A stretch of 64,000 nt of DNA from Opitutaceae bacterium (GTDB lineage: Bacteria > Verrucomicrobiota > Verrucomicrobiia > Opitutales > Opitutaceae). The position numbers were made by a program, and so were the translations under genes. Positions within the stretch are counted from its first letter, which is position 1, and the number at the start of each line of letters is the position of its first letter. The stretch spans positions 48,486 to 112,485 of the forward strand of contig JAEUGY010000077.1 in the NCBI GenBank assembly GCA_016794625.1, written 5' to 3'. Below the pieces are notes generated by a model that had not been told where the DNA came from, did no database searches, and saw nothing but the letters and a program-made list of their open reading frames with translations. Positions 9,197 through 19,207 of this stretch are shown piece by piece.

Positions 9197-12100
9197 CGGG
9201 ATCCCCCTTCCATGCGGATGCGAGGATCGAGCCACAACAGCAGCAGGTCGCTCACCAGCGTACCGCACACACCCAGGAGGCTCAGCACCATGAGCATGGA
9301 ACCCGCGAGGTACACGTCCTCCACCAGCACCGCGTCCAGCATCACCGGGCCCACCATGGGCAGGCTAAGCACCAGGGCCACGATCGCTCCTCCCGAGACG
9401 AGGTGAGGAAAGAGCCCGCCCAGGCCCGAGACGAAGGGATTGAGGGCCAGACGAACTGGGTATTTGAAGAGCAACTTCAGCGGACGGACGCCTTTGGCCC
9501 GCGCGGTCGTCACATAGGGCCGCTTAAGTTCGTCCAGCAGGTTCGCCCGCATCACCCGGATCATGCTGGCCGTGCCACCCACCCCGAGCACGAGCACCGG
9601 GATCCACAGGTGCCTGAGCAGGTCCAGGACCTTGGCCCCGTTCCATCCCGGCATGGTGGCGAACTCGGGTGAGAAGAGTCCTGATACCGAGAGTCCGAAC
9701 CAGCGGTTGGCAATCCACATGAGCACCACCGCTAGCAGGAAGGGTGGCACCGACATGCCGAGGAAGCCGAAGCACGTGAGGGCATAGTCGCCCAGGGAGT
9801 ACTGACGCACCGCGGAGTAGATGCCGATCGGGAGGGCCACGGCCCAGGTGAAAAGGAGAGTTGCGAGCGAAACCACAACCGTGAGGAGGATGCGGTCGCC
9901 CACGACGTCGTTCACGGGCTTGTTGTGTTCCATCGACAGCCCGAGGTCGCCCTGCAGCAGGCCCCGATCTGCCGGATCCAGCGTGAAGAACCACTTCAGA
10001 CCGATCCAGTGCAGGTAGCGGACCGTCATCGGCTGATCGAGGTGGAAGTCGCGACGGAGGTCGGCGACTTGCTGCTCCGAGGCTGCGCCCCCGGCCATTT
10101 CCAGTTCCATGAGCTTCGTTTCAACGAAGTCGCCCGGTGGCAACTGCACGATGACAAATACCAGGATCGAAACGACACCGAGGGTCGGGATCATGAGCAG
10201 TAGCCGGCGTCCAATGAAGGGATGGCGCAGGGCGATTCCGAGCAAGGCCAGGCCGAGGACCGCGAGGATCAAGCCGCGGAGCAGCCCTGATTCGTGTGGT
10301 GCGGTTCCGACCGCTGTCTCCCCCTCTTCCAGGGGCGCCCCCGGCATCGGATCGACGTGGAGCATCGTGTGCTCGAGCTGGGCCGCCGTGGCTGCGGGGG
10401 CTGGCGGGGGATCCTGCCAGAAGTAGAGTTCCATACCGGTGTTTCCCGGTGACTGGAGATTGGCGCCGACGAGGGCCCGCCGTGGGACATTGCGCAACCC
10501 GTCGCTGACGACCGTGAGCTGCGGTGGCGGAGTGCTGATGCTGATGTGCCAGAGATGCCGGGCACCAATGTCGGTGATCGCGCGGAAAAGCGCGATCCGC
10601 CGCGCTTCGTCCGGCGTGCGCAGGATCTCGTCGTAGAGCTCCATGGTACGGCGCAATGGGTGGCCGACCGGGGGTTCGATGGCGTTGCCCCGTTGGGCCG
10701 CGGGGTTGCCATGGAGGCCGCCGTTTTGGAACCAGATGCCGAATCCCGGTGCATACGACGACCACCGGTAGGTGGGCACGAAACTCCGTGGTTCGATCAA
10801 CGGGTAGAACTCGCTCTCCCCGGTGTAGACGGTGAAGTCATGCTCATAGGCATTCATCTCCGACTCGAAGAGCTTTCGGGCCTTGATGCGCGCGACGCAA
10901 CGCACCCCGACGCGCGCCCAATCCTCGACAATGAACTGGGCCGGTCCGTTGGCCGTCATATCCGTCAGGTGCATAAACCACGTCATCCGCGTGCCGTCCG
11001 GGAACGTCCGAAAACCCTCGCCATCGCGTCCGGTGAGTCCCGCCGCATCGAGCAGGGCGTTGGCGCGGTCTGGATCGTGCGCGGTGAACGCCGTCAGCAG
11101 GTCGGGATTGTGGAACGGGGAGTCGGGACCGGGGTCAAGCTGGGCCGGCTGGGTCTGGCCATTGAGCTCCGCGTCGATGATGGCGCGTCGGTCGATCGCG
11201 AGGGAAAGCGCCTGTCGGAACCGGTCGTCGTTGAGCAACGCGTGTTTGCGTCCGGTCTCGGGCTTTGCCGGCTCAACGCGACGGTTGAGATTGGGGAAGA
11301 CAGTGAAGACGGAACGAGTCGCCGGCTGCCAATGGTAGACCGAATAGTGGTTTCGAGCCGCTTCGCTCATGAGCAGCACATGATCTTCGTAGCGGAGATG
11401 ACGCTCCTGCATGTTCGGCTGGCCCGTGGCCGCGGCCAGACCGATCAGGTTGGACGGCCGAATGTCGAGCACCAGTCGGTCGAGGTAGGGCAGCTGGTTG
11501 CCCTCGGAATCGACCGCGAAGTAGTACGGATTGCGCACGAAGACATGAGGCGCATTGGGCGAGTAGGCGCGGTAGACCCACGGCCACAGGCGGGGATGCT
11601 CCGGATTGAGGTGGTGCTTGAGCCTCCGATACACAGCCAGCGGGCTGGACTGACCCAGCGTGCGCATGGCCTCGGCGATCGCCGCCTTGTCCCCGAACTC
11701 CGGGTGAAACCGGCGCAGGTAGTGGGCTGGTGTGCAGTAGTCGGCGTAGAGCTGGGGGTCGCCGCTGACACTGGCGACCCGTTCGGCGAAGAGCGGATTT
11801 GGCTGGCTGAAGACGAACCGGACCGTCAGCCGGTCCACCTTCTCCACCCGTCCGATGCCCCCGCTGGCGCGTAGGACCCGGGGCGAGGCTTTAAAATAGA
11901 GGACCTCGCATTCGTACCAGTAGAGGAGGTCGTCGGCCGTGAACGGCTGTCCATCCGACCAGCGCATGCCTTCGCGTAGCGTGAACGTCCACTCCCTCGC
12001 GTCAGGCGACGACCGCCAGGCCTTTGCGATGTGAGAAACCAACGGTCGCCCCTGGGGCGACCATCGCACGAGGTTGGGATAGGACAGCCGCCAGTAGATG

Positions 12101-12507
12101 GTGCGGAGGTCCTCGATTGAGTTCGCGAGGCGATACCAGTCACCCCCGTACTTTCCCGTGCCGTCCGGTCCGCGGAGGACCACCGGTTCCGGCCCGACCC
12201 GTTGGGCCACGGTATCCAGCCTGCCTTGCCGGACCAGGTTGGAAAGGACCGGTGCTTCACCCCGTGGCCACCACGGAGCCCGGACTCCCTCGGCGTAGTT
12301 GGCGGGCTGCACCAGTTGCAGCGGGTGCTGGGCGTCGAGCCGCACCTCCCGGCGTGCCTCGATTTCCGCGATTTCCGCAGGCGCGCGCTCGGGGACGGGG
12401 GCGTTGAGATCGGGACGAACAATCCAGCCGCAGAGCACGACCAAGGCTGCCATGCCAATGAATGCCGCCACGGAGCCGATCGCCGCCTTGAGCCACAGAC
12501 TTCGCAT
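9193..12507 (-). CDS. Solute-binding protein fused to OppB-type ABC permease
   Basis: A single 1104-residue frame holds two proteins that are normally separate. Residues about 7-29 form an uncleaved-looking membrane anchor. Residues about 60-700 are a family-5 (Opp/Dpp) extracellular solute-binding domain (WRSSPDAREWTFTLREGMRWSDG, RFRQALSLAIDRRAII). A proline/alanine-rich linker follows. From about 742 to the end is an OppB-type permease with six membrane segments and the coupling loop YVTTARAKGV near 990. The binding domain would be tethered permanently at its own channel. The gene lies 12 bases after the PhoD-like gene and overlaps the OppC-like gene by four. Family-5 binding proteins near xylan genes can bind oligosaccharides (Thermotoga precedent), which fits the GH67 in this operon. 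Confidence 0.9.
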   Translation of the reverse strand: MRSLWLKAAIGSVAAFIGMAALVVLCGWIVRPDLNAPVPERAPAEIAEIEARREVRLDAQHPLQLVQPANYAEGVRAPWWPRGEAPVLSNLVRQGRLDTVAQRVGPEPVVLRGPDGTGKYGGDWYRLANSIEDLRTIYWRLSYPNLVRWSPQGRPLVSHIAKAWRSSPDAREWTFTLREGMRWSDGQPFTADDLLYWYECEVLYFKASPRVLRASGGIGRVEKVDRLTVRFVFSQPNPLFAERVASVSGDPQLYADYCTPAHYLRRFHPEFGDKAAIAEAMRTLGQSSPLAVYRRLKHHLNPEHPRLWPWVYRAYSPNAPHVFVRNPYYFAVDSEGNQLPYLDRLVLDIRPSNLIGLAAATGQPNMQERHLRYEDHVLLMSEAARNHYSVYHWQPATRSVFTVFPNLNRRVEPAKPETGRKHALLNDDRFRQALSLAIDRRAIIDAELNGQTQPAQLDPGPDSPFHNPDLLTAFTAHDPDRANALLDAAGLTGRDGEGFRTFPDGTRMTWFMHLTDMTANGPAQFIVEDWARVGVRCVARIKARKLFESEMNAYEHDFTVYTGESEFYPLIEPRSFVPTYRWSSYAPGFGIWFQNGGLHGNPAAQRGNAIEPPVGHPLRRTMELYDEILRTPDEARRIALFRAITDIGARHLWHISISTPPPQLTVVSDGLRNVPRRALVGANLQSPGNTGMELYFWQDPPPAPAATAAQLEHTMLHVDPMPGAPLEEGETAVGTAPHESGLLRGLILAVLGLALLGIALRHPFIGRRLLLMIPTLGVVSILVFVIVQLPPGDFVETKLMELEMAGGAASEQQVADLRRDFHLDQPMTVRYLHWIGLKWFFTLDPADRGLLQGDLGLSMEHNKPVNDVVGDRILLTVVVSLATLLFTWAVALPIGIYSAVRQYSLGDYALTCFGFLGMSVPPFLLAVVLMWIANRWFGLSVSGLFSPEFATMPGWNGAKVLDLLRHLWIPVLVLGVGGTASMIRVMRANLLDELKRPYVTTARAKGVRPLKLLFKYPVRLALNPFVSGLGGLFPHLVSGGAIVALVLSLPMVGPVMLDAVLVEDVYLAGSMLMVLSLLGVCGTLVSDLLLLWLDPRIRMEGGSR

Positions 12508-12519
12508 GGGTCGCGGCGC

Positions 12520-13983
12520 TCAGTGCGGACGGGCCGCGAAGGTCCGTTCGTAGACAATGTCTCCGTTCACGTCGTGGTGTCGCACGGTGAGCGTGGGGGG
12601 TGACGTTTTCGTATCTCGCACTTCGCCGCTGAGAAAGCCGCCGTCAATGCGGAGGAACTGGTGGAGGGGAGTGCGCTTCACTTTGGTCACAAACTCCGCG
12701 GCCATGCCGAAGCAGGCCGGACCGCAGCCGAACTCATTCAGGCCGGTTTCCGGGTCGACGGAGTGGTACTGCCAGTGGCGGTCGCCGGCGACGACGAGGG
12801 TATTGGGGAGGGCGGCGAGCCGTCGGCGGACCTCCTCGCCTTCCGCGTGAAAGATGTCGTCGGCGAGGGAGTCACCGCCGTCGCCGCTCTTATAGTCGAC
12901 ATTGGGACCGACGATGGGAACTCCGCTGATCACCACGCGGAAGGTGGCGGTTGAGTGGCGGAGTGATTCGAACAACCACTGCTTCTGGTCGGCACCGAGC
13001 AGGGTTCGATGGGCAACCTTCTCTCCTTTTCGGGCATTCCGGTGCTCCCGGCTTTCGAGCAGCCAGATCTCGAGATCGCGTCCCCAGCGCACCGACCGGT
13101 AGCCGGGGGCCGGCGGCATGGGAAGTTGTTCGGCCCCGATGCGCACGCCTTCGTTGAAAGTCAGCGCGCCGAATTGGTCCCCGGGGGCCGAATCGTTTCG
13201 GGAAATGTCGTGGTCGTCCTTGATGAAGTAGGCGGATACGCCGCGATAGAATTCGCGCACGGTCGGCCAGGCACTGGTGCGGTTCCACTTGAAGCGCGCC
13301 AGCGCCGGGGTGAGTCCGTAGGGGCGGGGTTTGTCGAGGTAGACAAAATCACCGGTGTGGACGAAGAAGTCTGGCGCCCACTGGCGGGCGGAGCCGTACA
13401 TCCTGAAGCCGCCGGCCTCGTCGTCGCGGCGTTCATCATCATGGCAGGTCGTGATGATGAAGCGGACGGGGGCGGACTGGTCCGCGGCGAAGGGAGTGAC
13501 AAAGCGGCCCTCGACGGTTTCGCCGGGTTGGCCGGAGGGATCGCGCGACTCCACGGTCACGGCGTAGCGCACCCCGGGTGCGAGGTCGCTGAGGCGTATC
13601 TGAGCGGTGAAGTCGGCGGCCGGGTTTGTCCGTGTCCAGGCGGTCGAGCGGGCAGGCGAATGTCCGTCGAGGCGTCGCCAGACCACCCGCACCTCGCCCT
13701 CGGCTCCGGGAACTGAGCCCTCCATGTCCTTCAAGGCCGCCCCGGGCGGCAGTTGCGCCATAGGATCGGCAGCCTCCGCCTCGCGGCGTTTCCCATCGAC
13801 GAACTGCAATCCGCCGTGTCGCGGTGCAGTCACGGATGCGAGCCGCGTCCAGACAATGGCCGACGCTCCCGTGACTTCACCGATCTTGATGCCGGTGGGT
13901 TGGAAGACTCTGGCAGCGGCGGCCCATGCCGTCGCGCCCAAGACGACCGCTCCGGCGACTGCGCATGGCACAAGGCGGATCAT
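12520..13983 (-). CDS. Secreted PhoD-like alkaline phosphatase/phosphodiesterase
   Basis: A 487-residue protein with a signal peptide (AGAVVLGATAWAAAARV), an N-terminal beta domain over residues about 27-165 and a PhoD-type metallophosphatase domain. Metal-binding motifs are visible as TCHDDE, HTGDFVY, KDDHDIS and AGDRHWQYHS. PhoD enzymes hydrolyse phosphate mono- and diesters outside the cytoplasm. Its start overlaps the sulfatase stop codon by four bases, so it is co-translated with a glycan-degrading set. It may remove phosphoester decorations from the same substrate, or merely supply phosphate. Confidence 0.88.
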   Translation of the reverse strand: MIRLVPCAVAGAVVLGATAWAAAARVFQPTGIKIGEVTGASAIVWTRLASVTAPRHGGLQFVDGKRREAEAADPMAQLPPGAALKDMEGSVPGAEGEVRVVWRRLDGHSPARSTAWTRTNPAADFTAQIRLSDLAPGVRYAVTVESRDPSGQPGETVEGRFVTPFAADQSAPVRFIITTCHDDERRDDEAGGFRMYGSARQWAPDFFVHTGDFVYLDKPRPYGLTPALARFKWNRTSAWPTVREFYRGVSAYFIKDDHDISRNDSAPGDQFGALTFNEGVRIGAEQLPMPPAPGYRSVRWGRDLEIWLLESREHRNARKGEKVAHRTLLGADQKQWLFESLRHSTATFRVVISGVPIVGPNVDYKSGDGGDSLADDIFHAEGEEVRRRLAALPNTLVVAGDRHWQYHSVDPETGLNEFGCGPACFGMAAEFVTKVKRTPLHQFLRIDGGFLSGEVRDTKTSPPTLTVRHHDVNGDIVYERTFAARPH

Positions 13984-15635
13984 TCGGAGATCGGCTTCTT
14001 CGGCGGAAGCCGGTCAATGCCGAGCCGCTGGGCCCAGGCTGTCCACCGGGCTTCGAGCTCTTGGGCGATTTCCGGACGCGAGCCCGTGAGGTCGTTTTGT
14101 TCCCCGCGGTCCTTGGAAAGGTCGTAGAGTTCCCACGGGTCCTTGCCGTACCGCGTCAACTTCCAGTCGCCGGAGCGAATCGAAGCGTCTTCATTGTACT
14201 CCCAATACAGGGTGCGTTCGCCCAGGTTCCCCGTGTTGCTGAATACGGGAAGCAGGGAGCGACCCTCGAGCGCGGGGGTCGGCTTCCCTTCCCATTGTTC
14301 CGGTCGCGTGGCTCCGGCGAGTTCGAAGAAGGTGGGTGCCAGATCGATGATATGGCCTACGTCGTGACGCACCGAACCGGGCCGCGCTTTCAGGCCGGCG
14401 GGCCAGAAGGCGATGAACGGTGTCGCGTAACCGCCTTCATAACACGTGTCCTTGTAGCCCCGGAAAGGGGTGTTGCTGACCGCGGCCCAAGGAGTGTCGT
14501 AGGTGTGGAATGAATCCATCGGTCCAGGACCGGAGGTGGGTTCATCCTTGGTGGTGGTGCCGTAGTGGTGGGTGCCGCCGGAAGCGCCGTTGTCGGAGAA
14601 GAAAACAATCAGGGTGTTCTCCAATTTTCCCAACGCCTCGAGTTTTGCCACCAGCCGGCCGATGTTCTGATCGAGCCGATCGACCATGGCCGCGTAAACC
14701 GCCATCTTGAGGTCCCAGCGATCGTGGTCGGGTACCTCGTTCCAGGGCATGATAATTTTGCTGTCGTCCCAGAAGCGGGGAAGCCAGGGACCCAGCTTGC
14801 GGACGTCGGCGTACTTGATTGAGCCGCGGGGTAGGAGCTGCTGCATGCCGGGCGTGAGCAGCCCCTGAGCGCGTTGTCGCTCGTATCGGGCGGTGCGGAT
14901 CACGTCCCAACCCGCGAGGTACTTGCCGCGATACTTTGCGATGTCCTCGGGCCAGGCCTGGATCGGGTAGTGAGGGGCCGTGTACGCGAGGTGCAGGAAA
15001 AAGGGACGGTCGTCCTTCTGGTCCTGGATGAATTGCAGGGCCCGGTCGGTGTAGGCGTCCGTCGAATAGAACTTCGGGTCATCCGGAGTCCATGGCCGGA
15101 ACTCCTGTCCGTCGAACGCCCAGCGACGCTCACCCTTGTCCTGGGAGGGAGCCGGTTCGCCGGGACGCTGACGACCGGGGTTGAAGTGGTTGACCTGGCC
15201 GTCGACCAACCCGAAGGAATGTTCGAAGCCCAGCTGGACGGGCAGGTCGCGCCCGTGCCACTTGCCCGACATCCAGGTGGCGTAGCCGGCGGAGCGAAGC
15301 GTTTGTGCCACCGTCGGCGCGCCCCGGAGGTGTCCCGGTGAGCGTCCCATGCCCACCTGGTGCGGATAGAGACCCGTGAGGAAGGAGGCGCGGGACGGAA
15401 AGCACTTTGGCGTGGTGTAGAACTGGGAGAATCGCACTCCTCGTGCGGCGAGCCTGTCCAGGTTGGGTGTGGCAATCTCCGAACCGAAGCAGCCGAGGTC
15501 GGAGTAACCCATGTCGTCCGCGACGATCATAATGATGTTCGGACGTTTCTCCGCGGCAAAGGCGGGACCCGTCGGCGTCAGGCCGCCGCCGACGACGGCA
15601 AGCAGCAATCGGTGAAGCAGGGGAAACGAGGGCAT
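13980..15635 (-). CDS. Secreted arylsulfatase-type sulfatase (S1 family)
   Basis: A 551-residue protein with a Sec signal peptide from the ATG at 15635 (LLAVVGGGLTPTGPAFAAE). The active-site signature is C78-F-P-S-R82, whose cysteine must be converted to formylglycine; D40 and D41 (IVADDMG) should bind calcium. Later motifs GKWHGRD and FSDNGASGGTH are typical of the family. It should remove a sulfate ester from a glycan in the periplasm or outside the cell. It lies 64 bases after the GH67 gene and overlaps the PhoD-like gene. The substrate is inferred to be a sulfated, glucuronate-bearing glycan. Confidence 0.92.
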   Translation of the reverse strand: MPSFPLLHRLLLAVVGGGLTPTGPAFAAEKRPNIIMIVADDMGYSDLGCFGSEIATPNLDRLAARGVRFSQFYTTPKCFPSRASFLTGLYPHQVGMGRSPGHLRGAPTVAQTLRSAGYATWMSGKWHGRDLPVQLGFEHSFGLVDGQVNHFNPGRQRPGEPAPSQDKGERRWAFDGQEFRPWTPDDPKFYSTDAYTDRALQFIQDQKDDRPFFLHLAYTAPHYPIQAWPEDIAKYRGKYLAGWDVIRTARYERQRAQGLLTPGMQQLLPRGSIKYADVRKLGPWLPRFWDDSKIIMPWNEVPDHDRWDLKMAVYAAMVDRLDQNIGRLVAKLEALGKLENTLIVFFSDNGASGGTHHYGTTTKDEPTSGPGPMDSFHTYDTPWAAVSNTPFRGYKDTCYEGGYATPFIAFWPAGLKARPGSVRHDVGHIIDLAPTFFELAGATRPEQWEGKPTPALEGRSLLPVFSNTGNLGERTLYWEYNEDASIRSGDWKLTRYGKDPWELYDLSKDRGEQNDLTGSRPEIAQELEARWTAWAQRLGIDRLPPKKPISE

Positions 15636-15699
15636 GGAAGGAAGGACGCGGTGCGGAAGGACGGGCAGTGGGCGGTGGGGTCGACCGGCGGGAACCGAC

Positions 15700-17838
15700 T
15701 CAGGGGGCGACGTAGCGACGGGTGTGCGGCTGAGGCACCGGGCGGGCCTTCTCATCGTCGGTGTCGGAGAACTCCATCCAGTGTGGCACCAGCGTGCCCA
15801 CCCAGCCGTCGGCGAGGTGTGCCTGCAGTTTCAGCCGTTCGAGGACGTGCTCGAAGCGTTCCTCGTCGATCAGCCCGCGCAGACTCTCCCACCGGGTCAC
15901 AAAGGAGTGGGCGGCGGCGGCGCCGGCGTAGTAGCGATCGTAGAGTTCCTGGATGAGGGCACGACCGTTGTTCAGTTTTCGTTCCCAGGGAACGTGGTGA
16001 AAGAAGAGCAGAAGTTCTTCCGGACAGGTGTCCACGTTCTCGTACCGGGAACGCCAGGGTTCGGCAAATTGAGCCGCGTAGCCCGAGCCGGTGCGGGCGG
16101 TGCGGTCGAAGCCCACGCCGTCCTTGGTGGCGCCATGGTGGTCGATCCGATAGATGGGATCGGGCACGAAGTGATCGACGCGCCGGGTCATGTGATTCAA
16201 TCCCAGCGGCGACGTGTAGTTTTCGTAGGCGCCGCGGGATTCAAGTAGGATGCTGGCGACCGTTCGGACTACGAGCGGATTTCGTCCAAACGTGAGTTCG
16301 GCCCACTCCTGGGCGATCGACTCGGCCGTCGTGGCGGTTGGATTCCAAGCGAGCCGGGCCAGAGCAAAGGTGTTGGCCTGGGCGAGGAGGTGGCCGGTCC
16401 AGTTGCGTGAGCTGCCGGTGTTCATGACCCCGACGATTCCATTGCGGGTGCCGGGATGGACAGCATTCTCCATCAGGCGCGCGACGGTTGCCCCCGGACC
16501 GCGCGCATGGGTGTCGAAGTCCAGGACTTCCCGCCATAGCGGCGCGAGGAAGCAAACGTGTTTGTCCTGTCCGGTGTACTCTTGGGTGATTTGCAGTTCC
16601 AGTAGCTGATTGGTGCGCGGCATGGCGCCGAGCAGCGAGGAGACCGGTTCCCGCACTTGAAAATCAAGTGGCCCGTTCTTGATCTGGATGAAGACCGTGG
16701 AGGCGAACTGACCGTCGAACGGCGCGAAATTTTGGTAGGCCTGAACCACTCGGTCACCCTTTGCGCGGTCATAGACAAAGGCACGCCAGTGGACCGTGCC
16801 GCCGTAGGGAGCGAGGATCGAGGCGATCAGATTCGCCCCATCCGCGTGGGTGCGCCCGTATTTCATCGGACCGGGCTCGCCCTCGGAGTCGGCCTTGATC
16901 AGGTAACCACCGAAGTCGGGGATGGCGGCGTAGATCTCGGCCGTTTTCGCCTTCCACCACTCCTTCACCTCCGGTGCGAACGGATCGGCGGTGGTGAGTC
17001 CGCCGACCAGGATCGGACTGAAGAAATTGACGGAAAGGGAGAGACGCACTCCGTAGGGGCGGAGCACCGACGCCAGGGCGGCAAGTTTGGGAAGGTACTC
17101 GGGAGTCAGCAGACGCCAGCCTTCCAAGCCGCGCTTGGCGGTGTTCACATTGTTGATCATCACGCCATTCATTCCCATGGCGGCCAGAAGCCGGGCCCAG
17201 TCGTGCAGCCGGGGATCAACAGTGCCGGGAAGTGCTTTCCAGTCAAACAGGCTCTCACCGGCGTAGCCGCGCTCGATCGATTCATTGCGGAAACGGGGGG
17301 CGCGGTAGGGATTGTCCCAGTGGTTGGCGACGCGGACTGCCACGGTCGGCGCGTCTTCCAGATCGAGGCCGACGAGGGGCAGGCCACGCTGCACCCGGCG
17401 CAGCAGAGTGAAGGCCCCGTAGAGCAAACCGGAGTCCCCGGTGCTGGCGATGGCGAGCCAGGGTCGTCCCTCCGCGACTCCCGACTTGAGGACGAATCCC
17501 TCGGGTCCGAGTCTGGCCAGGCGTGCCTCCTCGATCGCGGCCGCAATGAGTGGAGAATCGGACCTCGTTCCCAGCAGGATCCGGCCCGCCATCGGGCCTC
17601 CCGTACCCGGCGCGATCGCTCCGAAGGCGCGGCGCAACTCCCGCTGGGCCGACCGGGCGACGGGCCGGTCAGGTGCGAGGACCTCCGCACTGAAGCGCGC
17701 ATACTCTTCGCGCCGCGCCGCCTCCGGTTCGGGTCGGTAGCGCAGCCAGAGTTCATAGCCGTCTTCCGCCTGAACCCAGACCGGAAACCCGGCAATCAGT
17801 GTCACCATCCAGAAGACAATGCGGAGCGGCTTGATCAT
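15700..17838 (-). CDS. aguA: GH67 alpha-glucuronidase
   Basis: A 712-residue exo-enzyme that releases glucuronic or 4-O-methylglucuronic acid from the non-reducing end of branched xylo-oligosaccharides. An N-terminal accessory beta domain comes first (about 25-160), then a TIM barrel, then a helical C-terminal domain. E319 lies in KADSEGEPGP, where the family has its general acid; D375 (FAPFDGQF) and E397 (DFQVREP) match the other two catalytic carboxylates. The signal peptide (residues 1-24) predicts export, unlike many cytoplasmic GH67 enzymes. It overlaps the Gfo/Idh stop codon by four bases. GH67 beside an Opp-family importer is also seen in Thermotoga. Confidence 0.95.
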   Translation of the reverse strand: MIKPLRIVFWMVTLIAGFPVWVQAEDGYELWLRYRPEPEAARREEYARFSAEVLAPDRPVARSAQRELRRAFGAIAPGTGGPMAGRILLGTRSDSPLIAAAIEEARLARLGPEGFVLKSGVAEGRPWLAIASTGDSGLLYGAFTLLRRVQRGLPLVGLDLEDAPTVAVRVANHWDNPYRAPRFRNESIERGYAGESLFDWKALPGTVDPRLHDWARLLAAMGMNGVMINNVNTAKRGLEGWRLLTPEYLPKLAALASVLRPYGVRLSLSVNFFSPILVGGLTTADPFAPEVKEWWKAKTAEIYAAIPDFGGYLIKADSEGEPGPMKYGRTHADGANLIASILAPYGGTVHWRAFVYDRAKGDRVVQAYQNFAPFDGQFASTVFIQIKNGPLDFQVREPVSSLLGAMPRTNQLLELQITQEYTGQDKHVCFLAPLWREVLDFDTHARGPGATVARLMENAVHPGTRNGIVGVMNTGSSRNWTGHLLAQANTFALARLAWNPTATTAESIAQEWAELTFGRNPLVVRTVASILLESRGAYENYTSPLGLNHMTRRVDHFVPDPIYRIDHHGATKDGVGFDRTARTGSGYAAQFAEPWRSRYENVDTCPEELLLFFHHVPWERKLNNGRALIQELYDRYYAGAAAAHSFVTRWESLRGLIDEERFEHVLERLKLQAHLADGWVGTLVPHWMEFSDTDDEKARPVPQPHTRRYVAP

Positions 17839-19190
17839 GTGAGTTCGGAGAGGCGGCGTGCGCCGGGTTTGAGTGGCACCAATTCAGAAAGCGAGATCCG
17901 ACGCCCCGAGACCAGCGACCGATTGGCCGCCGCGCCGACTAGAATGGAGGCGGCGCCCTGTTCGTGTCCCGCGACCCGTCCCAGGGCATCGGTGGCCCCA
18001 TTGGCGCCGAAGAGGTGACGAACCATGAGCGGGTCACCGCCCCAATGTCCCCCGGGACCGGCCTGTGCGGCCACACGATAGGGGCGTCCGAAGTGCGGAT
18101 ACACTCGGATGAAGGTCTTTTCAGTGTCCGGCCGGCCCTCGGAATCACCGTTTTCCGCGAGCGCGTGACCCTCGTCGTTCTCGGATTTTGAAGTGTGCGA
18201 CTTCTCGAACTGGTAGTACTCCAGCCGGCCTTGATCGCCGTTGAAGACGACGCGCATGCCTTCGCGGGGGCTGAAGGCATTCAGGGTGTAGGTGAGCATC
18301 ACGTCACTGCGGTAGCGCACGATGACACTGAGGTCGTCCTCGATGTCGATTCCCGGCCGGAAGACATTGCGGTCGCGGATGTAACCGGTTTCCGGCTCGG
18401 CCGCGAGATAGAGATCCCGGAAATGTGGGTTGGTACTCAGGTCGATCGCGAACGCATCGCCCCGCGCCGCGTCTTCTCCGGTGTAACGCGGGTAACGCGT
18501 CCGGGAGCCTTCGCCCCGGGCGACGGCGTTGGTGTCCCCATAGTAGCGCAATCCACCGCTGGCAAACACATCGGCCGGAATGGAATCGGTCCACCAGTTC
18601 ACGAGGTCGAAGTGGTGGGTCGATTTGTGCACGAGCAGACCGCCGGATTGCAGTTTCTCGCTATGCCAGCGCCGGAAGTAGTCGGCGCCGTGTCGAGTAT
18701 CCAGGAGCCACTCCAGGTTGACGCTCTTGACCTTGCCGACGACCCCGCGGTCGAGCAGCTCCTTGACCTTGGCGTTTGTGGGCGCCCAGCGGTAGTTGAA
18801 AGCCACGGTGATCCGTCCCGCCGGGCGGCGCTCGGCCGACTCAAGGATGCGACGACATTTGACCTCGTCCGTGGTCATGGGCTTCTCGGTCACCACATGG
18901 CAGCCCAACTCGAGCGCCCGGACGATGTACTCGTCGTGGTGTGAGTCGACAGTGGCGACCACGACCAGGTCGGACCGGGTGGACCGGATCATTTCCTCGA
19001 ATTGATCGGCTCCGAAGGTTGGCACGGCCGGGTGACCATATTTCTCCATCAGCCATCGGTTGTGGGCGGCCATCCGGGTGGCGCTGATGTCGCAAAAGCC
19101 CACCAGATCGGCGGTGTTGCCGCCGGCCAGCTCGTCGATGAAGCGCGTGGCACGATGGCCGACGCCCACGAAGGAGACGCGGTGTCTCAT
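17835..19190 (-). CDS. Gfo/Idh/MocA-family oxidoreductase
   Basis: A 451-residue NAD(P)-dependent dehydrogenase. The N-terminal Rossmann fold opens with SFVGVGHRATRF, and the conserved VVTEKPM segment carries the catalytic lysine. The C-terminal domain binds the sugar-like substrate (HHFDLVNWW). It has no signal peptide, so it acts in the cytoplasm, presumably on the imported uronic acid or sugar. The ATG at 19190 lies 17 bases after the receptor stop codon; an upstream start at 19220 would overlap the receptor gene. Its end overlaps aguA by four bases. Confidence 0.88.
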   Translation of the reverse strand: MRHRVSFVGVGHRATRFIDELAGGNTADLVGFCDISATRMAAHNRWLMEKYGHPAVPTFGADQFEEMIRSTRSDLVVVATVDSHHDEYIVRALELGCHVVTEKPMTTDEVKCRRILESAERRPAGRITVAFNYRWAPTNAKVKELLDRGVVGKVKSVNLEWLLDTRHGADYFRRWHSEKLQSGGLLVHKSTHHFDLVNWWTDSIPADVFASGGLRYYGDTNAVARGEGSRTRYPRYTGEDAARGDAFAIDLSTNPHFRDLYLAAEPETGYIRDRNVFRPGIDIEDDLSVIVRYRSDVMLTYTLNAFSPREGMRVVFNGDQGRLEYYQFEKSHTSKSENDEGHALAENGDSEGRPDTEKTFIRVYPHFGRPYRVAAQAGPGGHWGGDPLMVRHLFGANGATDALGRVAGHEQGAASILVGAAANRSLVSGRRISLSELVPLKPGARRLSELT

Positions 19191-19207
19191 GACCCCGGAG
19201 GCACGAG

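Noticed and set aside
7889..9406. A 505-codon plus-strand open frame
   Set aside because: Antisense to the OppC-like and neighbouring importer genes; composition is that of a shadow.
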